The notes: a model not told the origin generated them from the letters alone. Positions 1 to 5,535 are shown, numbered from the stretch's first letter. The stretch: DNA of 10,409 nucleotides from Sphingomonadaceae bacterium (GCA_023384025.1 JAHDXX010000105.1:1-10409), one strand, 5' to 3'. Program-made: numbers and translations.

Positions 1-1227
1 CAGGCCCGCGCGGCTCGCGGCCTCCGCCGCGATCAGGCGCGGGCGCAGCCAGTCGGGCGCCTGCGCTGCCAGGCCTTCGACCAGCTTTTCGGGCGAGGCG
101 GTGGTGCCCATGACCACCTGCTGCGCCAGCACCTGCCAGATGGTGCCCGACCGGCGCGAGTCCTTCAGCCCTTCGGCCAGCCAGCGCTCCTGCGCTTCGC
201 CCAGCACGGTGCGTGCAGGGTCGGCATAGGCGCCTTCGCGAAACGCTGTGAGCCGCGCGATCATCTCGTCCTGACTGGTCGTTCCCTTGAGCAGTTCGGC
301 CAGACTGGGCGGCTGCGAGCGCGCTTCTAGCCGGGTTTCCAGCCGGAACAGCGTGGCGAGATCGCCGATCTCGTATCGCGCCCACGGTTCGTCGGAGACG
401 GGCAGCCATTCGCGGTAGGCGCGCATAGCCGCCGCCTTGCGCACCGACCAGTCGCCTTCAGTATCGCTCTGGTGGTTCTCCGCCCCGCCCGACCAGCTGT
501 CGTTCGCGCTTTCGTGGTCATCCCACCCCATCACCATCGGGTAGAGCTGGGTCAGGCGGCGCAAGTCCGCATCGGCGCGGTAGCTGGCATGGCGCAGGCG
601 ATAGTCGGTCAGCGAGACGATTTCGTTCGCCGGGGCCAGCGTGCGCCCCTCCATCGGCTGGTCGGGGTAGCTGCCCTGCTTGTATTCGTAGAGGTAGTCA
701 CCGGTGTGGACGACCATGTCGAACGCACCGTCCTCCGCCGCATGGGCATAGGCGTTGAACCAGCCGAACCCGATGTTGGCGCAGCTGAACACCGCCATCC
801 GCCAGCGCGCGACTGGCCCGTCGGGCAGGGTGCGGGTGCGGCCAACCTCGGACTTCGTCCCGTCGGGTGCGATGAAGCGATAATAGTACCAGCGGTTCGG
901 GGCGAGCCCGTCTGCCACCGCCTTGGTGCACCAGTCCCGCTCCGGGCTGGCGAGGGCGAACCCTTCGGCGATCACGCTGGCAAACGCGGCATCCTCCGCC
1001 ACCTGCCATTCCAAAGCGATCTCCGCTTCGCCGACACAGCGGGTCCACAGCAGCACGCTCGACTGGGCCGGCTCGCCGCTGGCGACACCGTGGGTGAATC
1101 CGCCACCGGACGCCTGTGCGCCAAGCGGCGCGGCAGCAAGGCCCGCGCCGAGCACACCGCCCTTCAGCAGCGCACGCCGGTCAAGCGCGGGCCCTTTGCC
1201 CGGTGCTGGCGGTTCGGTCGGTATCAT
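1..1227 (-). CDS. phoD: PhoD-family alkaline phosphatase, Tat-exported, C-terminus beyond the left edge
   Basis: An open frame runs without a stop from the ATG at 1227 to base 1, giving 409 residues. PhoD enzymes are metal-dependent phosphomonoesterases/phosphodiesterases that release phosphate from organic esters outside the cytoplasm. Seen here: a twin-arginine signal, DRRALLKGG (Arg17-Arg18), then an Ala/Gly-rich h-region with a likely AQA cleavage site after residue 39. The mature N-terminus has FTHGVASGEP (44-53), the usual PhoD opening. The core has the FSCANIG segment with Cys149 (the position of the iron-ligand Cys in the family), HTGDYLYEY with Asp177, and WDDHESAND (235-243). Family members are usually above 500 residues, so roughly the last quarter is missing only because the window ends. 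The start is supported by a GGAG element about 8 nt upstream. It is transcribed divergently from the small membrane gene at 1407, and a PHO-like element lies about 55 bp upstream. Family assignment is firm; the exact substrate is not. Confidence 0.95.
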   Translation of the reverse strand, partial: MIPTEPPAPGKGPALDRRALLKGGVLGAGLAAAPLGAQASGGGFTHGVASGEPAQSSVLLWTRCVGEAEIALEWQVAEDAAFASVIAEGFALASPERDWCTKAVADGLAPNRWYYYRFIAPDGTKSEVGRTRTLPDGPVARWRMAVFSCANIGFGWFNAYAHAAEDGAFDMVVHTGDYLYEYKQGSYPDQPMEGRTLAPANEIVSLTDYRLRHASYRADADLRRLTQLYPMVMGWDDHESANDSWSGGAENHQSDTEGDWSVRKAAAMRAYREWLPVSDEPWARYEIGDLATLFRLETRLEARSQPPSLAELLKGTTSQDEMIARLTAFREGAYADPARTVLGEAQERWLAEGLKDSRRSGTIWQVLAQQVVMGTTASPEKLVEGLAAQAPDWLRPRLIAAEAASRAGL

Positions 1228-1281
1228 TGCGCTCTCCACTCCCCGGCCTGGCAGCCGTTCCCAGCGGTATGGCTAGTGCGG

Positions 1282-1299
1282 ATTAAGCCATGATGACAG
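1282..1299 (-). promoter_or_regulatory. Candidate PhoB-binding PHO box upstream of phoD
   Basis: Read on the minus strand the site is CTGTCATCATGGCTTAAT. The first heptamer is identical to the CTGTCAT repeat of the classical PHO box. The second heptamer, after the canonical 4-bp spacer, is GCTTAAT and matches at only 3 of 7 positions. It lies about 55 bp upstream of the phoD start, with an AT-containing CATACC roughly where a -10 element would fall. PhoB/PhoR control of phoD is common in bacteria, so the context is right, but the degenerate second half and overlap with another repeated motif keep this tentative. Confidence 0.4.
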
Positions 1300-1347
1300 G
1301 GGCGAAATTCAGAATGGCAAGCACGCCAATCATTTTGGAAAGGGTCC

Positions 1348-1376
1348 TTGACTTAATCCGACTCGATATGTAAAGG
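1348..1376 (+). promoter_or_regulatory. Candidate sigma-70-type promoter for the membrane-protein/XRE cluster
   Basis: TTGACT at 1348-1353 matches the -35 consensus at 5 of 6 positions. A 17-bp spacer leads to TAAAGG at 1371-1376, a weak -10 that is preceded by TATG. The placement is 30-60 bp upstream of the first start codon in the only AT-rich stretch nearby. The -35 overlaps the CTTAATCCG motif (1352-1360), so a factor binding that motif would compete with polymerase. The -10 is poor, so the exact element boundaries are uncertain. Confidence 0.4.
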
Positions 1377-1378
1377 AC

Positions 1379-1393
1379 ACCATACAACATGGT
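1379..1393. repeat. Short inverted repeat ACCAT-N5-ATGGT, possible operator
   Basis: ACCAT (1379-1383) and ATGGT (1389-1393) are perfect inverted copies separated by ACAAC. They lie between the candidate -10 and the AAGGTGA ribosome binding site (1394-1400) of the gene at 1407. This is where a dimeric XRE repressor such as the one encoded at 2646 could block its own operon. Five-base arms occur by chance often enough that this is only a suggestion. Confidence 0.25.
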
Positions 1394-1406
1394 AAGGTGA
1401 TTTGAC

Positions 1407-1580
1407 ATGACCCGGAATTCCCGCGCTCTTGCGCTAGCCACCGCGATGATCGGCATTGCCCTGCTCGCAGTCTTTGACGTGGTCCCGGCCGAAGTGGCGC
1501 AATACAGCCCGTTGGCCCTGATGGCGTTCGTGCCCTGGGTGCTTGGTGACCGCAGTTGCCGCGCTGTGCGGGAGGGCTGA
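1407..1580 (+). CDS. Small two-helix membrane protein, 57 aa, function unknown
   Basis: A short reading frame from ATG 1407 to TGA 1578-1580, preceded by AAGGTGA with about 6 nt spacing, a good ribosome binding site. The protein begins MTRNSRALAL, then a hydrophobic segment (about residues 8-27, ending FDVVP) and a second one (about 34-48, SPLALMAFVPWVLG). It closes with a basic tail, RSCRAVREG. This predicts two transmembrane helices joined by a short loop with one acidic residue. I do not recognise the family. The stop is only 3 bp before the start of the 142-aa membrane gene, and that gene's GGGAGG site lies inside this frame, so the two are almost certainly co-transcribed. It is the first gene of the rightward cluster and would be the first exposed to the divergent promoter. 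Reality as a gene is supported by the ribosome site, spacing and composition rather than homology. Confidence 0.75.
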   Translation: MTRNSRALALATAMIGIALLAVFDVVPAEVAQYSPLALMAFVPWVLGDRSCRAVREG

Positions 1581-1583
1581 GCC

Positions 1584-2012
1584 ATGGCGCTGTCGCAAGC
1601 TCGCAACCCCGCCATCCGTCGCTATTTCAAACGGTTCGTCCCGATCACCGTGGCATATCTCGCCAGCATTGGGCTCGCCACCTGGATCATCCCTGACGAC
1701 GCTCCGGCCAATGCGGTGACAATTGGCCTCGCCATTCTGCCCGGGCTGGCTGTGCTTGGCTGGATCTGGGCGATGGGCCGGCTGCTGGTCGAGCTCGACG
1801 ACGAGTACCTGCGCATGCTCGAAGTGCGCAAGATGCTGGTGGCGACGGGCATTACCCTCGCGCTGACCAGTGTGTGGGGCATTCTCGAGCTGTACTCACC
1901 CGAAGTGCCCCGCCTGCCGGTGTTTTTCGTCTTCCCCCTGTGGTGCATCGGGCTGGCACTGGGCCAGCTGTTCAACCGCTTCACTATCGGCGACGGAGGA
2001 ACCTGCGCGTGA
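1584..2012 (+). CDS. Four-helix integral membrane protein, 142 aa, paralogue of the downstream 199-aa protein
   Basis: The start at 1584 has a strong GGGAGG site about 8 nt upstream. Hydrophobic segments lie at about 19-36, 44-67, 85-101 and 111-130, giving four predicted membrane helices with a basic, probably cytoplasmic N-terminus (RRYFKRF). Between helices 2 and 3 is an acidic-then-basic element, ELDDEYLRMLEVRK (70-83). The protein aligns without gaps, at an offset of 65 residues, with the C-terminal part of the protein at 2050. Shared residues are RFV (17-19), ILP (51-53), Trp62, DEYLR (73-77), Arg82, Leu85, Ala87 and TLA (91-93). A one-residue shift then aligns GL-x-x-G-x-L-x-N near the end. 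This is an old tandem duplication. No enzyme motif is visible. By position it belongs with the XRE regulator at 2646; membrane protein plus COG1476-type regulator pairs are common in bacteria, mostly uncharacterised. Confidence 0.88.
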   Translation: MALSQARNPAIRRYFKRFVPITVAYLASIGLATWIIPDDAPANAVTIGLAILPGLAVLGWIWAMGRLLVELDDEYLRMLEVRKMLVATGITLALTSVWGILELYSPEVPRLPVFFVFPLWCIGLALGQLFNRFTIGDGGTCA

Positions 2013-2053
2013 TCACCCCCTGTCCAACCAACCTGCTGGAGCATCGGCGATGA
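2009..2053 (+). other. Possible 14-codon minicistron bridging the two membrane-protein genes
   Basis: A GTG at 2009 overlaps the TGA of the 142-aa gene (GTGA, 2009-2012). It is preceded by GGAGGA at 1995-2000 with 8 nt spacing, the strongest-looking ribosome site in the cluster. The frame reads VITPCPTNLLEHRR and stops at TGA 2051-2053, which overlaps the ATG of the 199-aa gene (ATGA, 2050-2053). Translation through this frame would deliver ribosomes exactly to the next start. The GGAGGA also encodes Gly-Gly in the upstream protein, so it could be incidental, and the 199-aa gene has its own GGAG at 2038-2041 (read as TGGAG). No peptide function is implied. Confidence 0.3.
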
Positions 2054-2649
2054 CAACTGCAACGCGTGAACTCGCTCTCCAGGCTCCCAAAACCGGGCCG
2101 TGGATCATCGGCTATGCCGTGACGCTCGGACTTTCGTTTTCCTTGTTCCACTCGGGCACGATCACTGATCCGGCAATTGGTGCACTGGTCTGGATCCCGA
2201 TTGCGATCTGCACCGCGATGATGGTCTGGACCAGCTGGCGGCGCCACCGCCTCCTCGGCACGGTCAGCGACGCGGTGCGCCTGTTCTGGCGCCGGTTCGT
2301 GTCGTCCGCCGCATTCATGTTCGGCAGCTTCTGCCTGCTCGCCTTCGCTCAGATGGTGGGCAAATGGGGCCCCCAGGCAGAATACGTGATCGCGATCCTG
2401 CCCAATCTCGGCTTCTTCGGCATGGTCTGGTCGATCCACCGCTATGTTCTCGACGAGGTCGACGAATACCTGCGCTCGCAAGCGATCCGCCAGTTGCTGA
2501 TCGCCAGCTTTGTCACGCTCGCCGCGGTGGTCCTGTGGGCCACGCTGGCCAATGCCAAGGTGCTCGGCAACGGCTGGGTCGGTCTGGTCCTGCTGTTCTG
2601 GTTTGCCGGGCTCGGCGTAGGCCGCCTCTGCAACGAGCTGCGGCCATGA
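2050..2649 (+). CDS. Six-helix integral membrane protein, 199 aa, N-terminally extended paralogue
   Basis: The frame is open back to 1870, but that stretch overlaps the upstream gene and translates to Cys/Ser-rich non-membrane sequence, so ATG 2050 is chosen. It has TGGAG about 8 nt upstream and gives MTTATRELAL. Predicted helices lie at about 18-35, 43-63, 83-101, 112-133, 149-166 and 175-193. Residues 76-195 are the paralogue of the 142-aa protein, with LDEVDEYLRSQAIR (134-147) as the counterpart of its acidic/basic element. The first two helices and the basic link SWRRHR (62-66 region) are an extra module absent from the shorter copy. The gene overlaps the XRE regulator by 4 bp (ATGA, 2646-2649), which implies coupled translation and a stoichiometric or regulatory link. 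Function is unknown; a sensing or sequestration partner for the regulator is inference from the context. Confidence 0.87.
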   Translation: MTTATRELALQAPKTGPWIIGYAVTLGLSFSLFHSGTITDPAIGALVWIPIAICTAMMVWTSWRRHRLLGTVSDAVRLFWRRFVSSAAFMFGSFCLLAFAQMVGKWGPQAEYVIAILPNLGFFGMVWSIHRYVLDEVDEYLRSQAIRQLLIASFVTLAAVVLWATLANAKVLGNGWVGLVLLFWFAGLGVGRLCNELRP

Positions 2650-2846
2650 AAAACCGTCTCCGCGTCCTGCGCGCCGAGCGCGAGTGGAGCCAGCAGGACC
2701 TGGCCGAGCGGCTCGGCGTCTCGCGCCAGAGCGTCAATGCGATCGAGACCGGCCGCTACGACCCGTCGCTGCCGCTGGCGTTCCGCATCGCCGAGGTTTT
2801 CGGACTGCCGATCGAAGCGATCTTCCAGCGGGATAGCGAGGCATGA
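2646..2846 (+). CDS. XRE-family helix-turn-helix transcriptional regulator, 66 aa (COG1476/YozG-like)
   Basis: A single-domain Cro/CI-type DNA-binding protein. The helix-turn-helix spans about residues 15-41, with SQQDLAERLGVSRQSVNAIE followed by TGRYDPSLPLAFRIAEVF, the signature of the small COG1476 regulators that consist of the HTH domain and nothing else. The protein ends shortly after the fifth helix (IEAIFQRDSEA), so it has no ligand-binding or dimerisation domain of its own. It overlaps the upstream membrane gene (ATGA, 2646-2649) and the downstream lipoprotein gene (ATGA, 2843-2846). Proteins of this type are generally encoded next to membrane proteins and are presumed to regulate their own operon. 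Here the operator could be the inverted repeat at 1379-1393, although that link is speculative. Family assignment is secure; target and signal are unknown. Confidence 0.95.
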   Translation: MKNRLRVLRAEREWSQQDLAERLGVSRQSVNAIETGRYDPSLPLAFRIAEVFGLPIEAIFQRDSEA

Positions 2847-2950
2847 AGACGCTGCTTTGCCTGCTCGCTCTGGTGCTGTCGCTCGGTGGGTGCGGGTCGG
2901 CGGACGAGAACGGCAGTGGCGAATCGCTGGTCCTGCCGGCGATCTACTGA
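2843..2950 (+). CDS. Tiny predicted lipoprotein, 35 aa
   Basis: ATG 2843 overlaps the stop of the XRE gene (ATGA) and the frame ends at TGA 2948-2950. A GGGA element about 9 nt upstream could serve as ribosome site. The product starts with a textbook signal: Lys2, a Leu/Val-rich core (3-14), then LGGC with Cys17 as the probable lipidated residue. The remaining 18 residues (GSADENGSGESLVLPAIY) are polar and acidic and then end in a hydrophobic LVLPAIY. Asp is not at +2, so the outer membrane is the more likely destination by the Lol rule known from enterobacteria. The length is far below ordinary lipoproteins and close to that of small lysis or entericidin-like peptides, but I see no sequence similarity to them. 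It could also be a remnant of a longer gene. Its coupling to the regulator argues for a real, co-expressed product. Confidence 0.6.
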   Translation: MKTLLCLLALVLSLGGCGSADENGSGESLVLPAIY

Positions 2951-2988
2951 CCTTGCCTTGACCCGCCGCATGGGGGCATGGCGATGCC

Positions 2989-3717
2989 ATGACCGACCAT
3001 GCATTCCACACCCTGCCGGACGGGCGCCGCATCGCCTGCCGCTTCACCCCTGGCACCGGCCCGACGCTGGTGTTCCTGCCCGGCTACATGAGCGACATGA
3101 GCGGAGGCAAGGCGACGGCGGTGTTCGACCGGGCGGTGGCCAAGGGGCGAGCCTGCCTGCTGCTCGACTATTCCGGCTGCGGGCTGAGTGACGGGGACTT
3201 TGCCGACGGCACGCTGACCCGCTGGGCCGATGACGTCATTGCTCTGCTCAACGCGCTCACCGAAGGGTCGGTCACGCTGATCGGGTCGAGCATGGGCGGC
3301 TGGCTGATGCTGCTGGTGGCCGAGGCGCTGGGCGACCGGGTTGCGGGCCTGGTCGGGATTGCCGCCGCGCCGGACTTTTCCGAATGGGGCTACACCGCGG
3401 ACCAGAAGGCGCAGCTTGCCGGTGGCCAGACCGTGTTCGAGGACAACCCGTATGGCCCCGAGCCGACCCCGACCCATGCCGCATTCTGGCGGGACGCGCA
3501 GAACCGGCTCATGCTGGAACGCGCCATCCCGATCTCCTGCCCGGTGTGCCTGATCCACGGCCAGCGCGATGCCGACGTACCATGGGAAATCAGCATCCGG
3601 CTTGCCGCTGCGCTGCTTTCAGACGCGGTACAGGTAACGCTGGTCAAGGATGGCGACCACCGCCTGTCGCGCGACGAGGACATTGCCCTGCTGCTGCGCA
3701 CGATCGAAAGCCTGTGA
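2989..3717 (+). CDS. Alpha/beta hydrolase, ABHD10-like serine esterase/thioesterase, 242 aa
   Basis: A complete alpha/beta-hydrolase fold of normal length for the family. The oxyanion-region motif is FLPGYMSDMSGGKA (29-42), followed by LLDYSGCGLSDG (58-69). The nucleophile elbow is GSSMGG with Ser101. The acid is in HGQRDADVPW (Asp194 most likely) and the base is His224 in GDHRLSR. The arrangement FLPGY-x-SDM-x-G-KA, DYSG-x-G-SDG, GSS-x-GGW, CP-x-x-LIHG and VPW closely mirrors mitochondrial ABHD10, which hydrolyses acyl glucuronides and S-palmitoyl groups. The bacterial homologues are mostly uncharacterised, so a cytoplasmic esterase or acyl-thioesterase role is inference. No signal peptide is seen. 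The start has a G-run (2972-2976) upstream, and a small hairpin (GGCAT 2975-2979, ATGCC 2984-2988) abuts the ATG. The gene lies 38 bp after the lipoprotein gene and 10 bp before the TPR gene. Confidence 0.92.
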   Translation: MTDHAFHTLPDGRRIACRFTPGTGPTLVFLPGYMSDMSGGKATAVFDRAVAKGRACLLLDYSGCGLSDGDFADGTLTRWADDVIALLNALTEGSVTLIGSSMGGWLMLLVAEALGDRVAGLVGIAAAPDFSEWGYTADQKAQLAGGQTVFEDNPYGPEPTPTHAAFWRDAQNRLMLERAIPISCPVCLIHGQRDADVPWEISIRLAAALLSDAVQVTLVKDGDHRLSRDEDIALLLRTIESL

Positions 3718-3727
3718 GCCCGAAGCC

Positions 3728-4555
3728 ATGCTGACCACCCTGATCGTGCCCCTGTTGCTGCAAGTCGGGCCGAACCCTGCCCTCAGCCCGCCCCCGGCGG
3801 TGCCGGAGGAACTGGTCGAGCAGCGCCGCATCAGGCGCGAACGGCAGCCTGCCCCGCTGGCAATCGTCGGCACTGACCCGGTGCAGGCCTGCGCTGCCCG
3901 CGCCGAGGCCGATCCGACCGGTGCGGCAGACACCGCGCGCTCAGCGCTCGCACGTTCGAGCGGGATGGACCGGGCTACGGCTGGCCATTGCCTCGCCCTG
4001 GCGCTGTCGGCGCAGGAGCTGTGGCCCGAGGCAGCATCGGCCCTTGCCGGAGCGCGCGCCGCATTGCCGGACGGCAACGGTGAATACGCCGCGCGACTGT
4101 CTCTCGCCGAAGCGGCATCCTGGCTCGCCGTGGGTGACGCGGAGGCTGCATTGCAGGTGCTGGACACGGCAGGCGTGGAGCAAGGCTCGCCGCTCGCCAG
4201 CATGATCGCGGTCGACCGGTCGCGCGCCCTGGTCGCGCTCGGGCGGCTGGACGAGGCTGCCGCTGCCCTCGCCCAGGCGCGTCTCGCCAATCCCGACAAC
4301 GACGAGGCCTGGCTCCTGTCCGCGACATTGTCACGCCGGATGGGCCAGCTCGATCTCGCCCAGCAGCAGATCGAACGCGCCGCGATCCTGCGCCCGGCCG
4401 GGCCGGAGATCGCGCTCGAGGCGGGGGTCATCGCCGTGCTCGCCGGGCGGGACGAGGCAGCCCTGCGCAGCTGGCAGTCGGTGCTAGAGAGCGCACCGGG
4501 CACACCTGCCGCCTTGACCGCGGCGGACTATATTGCGCAACTGCGCGGGCAATGA
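3728..4555 (+). CDS. Tetratricopeptide-repeat protein, 275 aa
   Basis: The frame is open upstream to 3650, but that part lies inside the hydrolase gene, so ATG 3728 (10 bp after the hydrolase stop) is preferred. The first dozen residues (MLTTLIVPLLLQV) are hydrophobic and may be a short signal or anchor, though the usual N-terminal basic charge is absent. A Pro-rich, then Arg-rich linker (18-40) follows. From about residue 85 the protein is Ala/Leu-rich helical repeat: helix pairs near 85-113, 120-150, 160-190, 193-225 and 226-258. The last three match the TPR pattern best (for example ALVALGRLDEAAAALAQARL, and the next repeat ending ERAAILRPAG). TPR domains hold protein partners; none can be named here. 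Its stop overlaps the next start (ATGA, 4552-4555), indicating co-translation with the monooxygenase. Specific function unknown. Confidence 0.85.
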   Translation: MLTTLIVPLLLQVGPNPALSPPPAVPEELVEQRRIRRERQPAPLAIVGTDPVQACAARAEADPTGAADTARSALARSSGMDRATAGHCLALALSAQELWPEAASALAGARAALPDGNGEYAARLSLAEAASWLAVGDAEAALQVLDTAGVEQGSPLASMIAVDRSRALVALGRLDEAAAALAQARLANPDNDEAWLLSATLSRRMGQLDLAQQQIERAAILRPAGPEIALEAGVIAVLAGRDEAALRSWQSVLESAPGTPAALTAADYIAQLRGQ

Positions 4556-5535
4556 TCCCGCTTTCCGTCCTCGATCTGGTTCCCGTGCGCGAAGGTGGCA
4601 CGCTGGAGCAGGCCTTTGCCGCCTCGGTTGCGCTGGCGCAGGCGGCAGAGCGGCTCGGCTATCGCCGCTTCTGGGTCGCCGAGCACCACGCGATGGACGG
4701 GATTGCGGGCGGGGCGACTTCGGTGGTGCTGGCCCATCTCGGCAATGCCACCAGCACCATCCGGATCGGGTCGGGCGGGATCATGCTGCCCAACCACACC
4801 CCGTTCCAGATCGCAGAACAGTTCGGCACGCTCGCCGCGCTGTTCCCGGGCCGGATCGATCTCGGGCTGGGGCGCGCGCCCGGGGCCGGGCCGGAACTGC
4901 AGCGGGCGTTGCGGAAGGACCTCCACCGCGCCGCCGAGATGTTCCCGCAGGATGTCGCCGAACTGCGCGCACTCCTGACCGGGGAGCCGGAACTGGCGAT
5001 CCGGGCAACCCCGGGCCTCGGTGCGCAGGTGGAGATGTGGATGCTCGGCTCCAGCCTGTTCGGGGCGCAGCTCGCCGCGATCATGGGGCTGCCCTATGCC
5101 TTCGCCGCGCATTTCGCCCCCGACCACCTCGACGCGGCGCTGGCGCTCTACCGGCGCGAATTCAAGCCTTCGGCAGCGCTGGAACAGCCGCACGTCATGG
5201 TCGCGATGGGGGTGCTGTGCGCCGAAACCGACGCCGAGGCGGAGCTGCTGTCGAGCTCGCAGGCGCAGAGCTTCGTTCGCCTGCGCACCGGCCAGCCGGG
5301 CAAGCTCCCGCCACCGGTGCCCGGTTATCGGGAGAGCCTGCCCGCACCGGCGCAGGCAATGTTCGCCCATCTCGGGCAAGCCAGCGCGATCGGCGCGCCT
5401 GCGAACGTGCGCGAGGCCATCGGCCGGTTCGTCGAGCGCACCGGGGCAGACGAGATCATCGTCTCCGGCTCGACCTTCGATCCGGAGGCGCGCATCCGCT
5501 CGCTCGAGCTCACGGTCGAGGCGCTCGCGGGATAA
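4552..5535 (+). CDS. LLM-class flavin-dependent oxidoreductase, MsnO8-like, 327 aa
   Basis: A bacterial-luciferase-fold monooxygenase that uses reduced flavin (FMNH2 from a separate reductase) and oxygen. The N-terminus LSVLDLVPV, the segment LGYRRFWVAEHH (35-46), then GGATSVVLAHLGNATSTIRI and GSGGIMLPNHTPFQIAEQF (73-91), and FPGRIDLGLGRAPG (98-111) are the hallmarks of the MsnO8/YhbW group (luciferase family oxidoreductase, group 1). The C-terminal segment with VSGSTFDPEARIRSLEL is also typical. The length is normal and no residue looks lost. It starts within the TPR stop codon and has no clear ribosome site of its own, so it depends on translational coupling. Substrates in this group are mostly unknown. 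The fixed neighbourhood with an ABHD10-like hydrolase may point to a shared acyl or ester substrate, but this is inference. Confidence 0.93.
   Translation: MIPLSVLDLVPVREGGTLEQAFAASVALAQAAERLGYRRFWVAEHHAMDGIAGGATSVVLAHLGNATSTIRIGSGGIMLPNHTPFQIAEQFGTLAALFPGRIDLGLGRAPGAGPELQRALRKDLHRAAEMFPQDVAELRALLTGEPELAIRATPGLGAQVEMWMLGSSLFGAQLAAIMGLPYAFAAHFAPDHLDAALALYRREFKPSAALEQPHVMVAMGVLCAETDAEAELLSSSQAQSFVRLRTGQPGKLPPPVPGYRESLPAPAQAMFAHLGQASAIGAPANVREAIGRFVERTGADEIIVSGSTFDPEARIRSLELTVEALAG

Larger units (their letters stand above)
1228..1406. promoter_or_regulatory. Divergent intergenic region between phoD and the membrane-protein cluster
   Basis: This 179-bp gap carries the control signals for both directions and is visibly more AT-rich than its flanks from about 1280 to 1406. 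I see no credible gene in it. It holds a PHO-like element on the minus strand (1282-1299), a perfect 9-bp inverted pair CGGATTAAG (1279-1287) and CTTAATCCG (1352-1360), a candidate promoter (1348-1376) and a short inverted repeat (1379-1393) next to the ribosome binding site of the rightward gene. The individual elements are listed separately. Confidence 0.75.

Noticed and set aside
472..1293. A 273-codon plus-strand frame across the left part
   Set aside because: It is antisense to phoD. The minus-strand frame has the Tat signal and the SCANIG, HTGDY and WDDHE motifs.
1870..2049. An N-terminal extension of 60 residues for the 199-aa membrane protein
   Set aside because: It would overlap the last third of the 142-aa gene and encodes Cys/Ser/Pro-rich sequence unlike a membrane protein, whereas ATG 2050 has a ribosome site and yields a sensible N-terminus.
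2975..2988. Hairpin GGCAT-GGCG-ATGCC just before the hydrolase start as a riboregulator
   Set aside because: Five base pairs are too short to distinguish from chance in GC-rich DNA; mentioned only in the gene entry.
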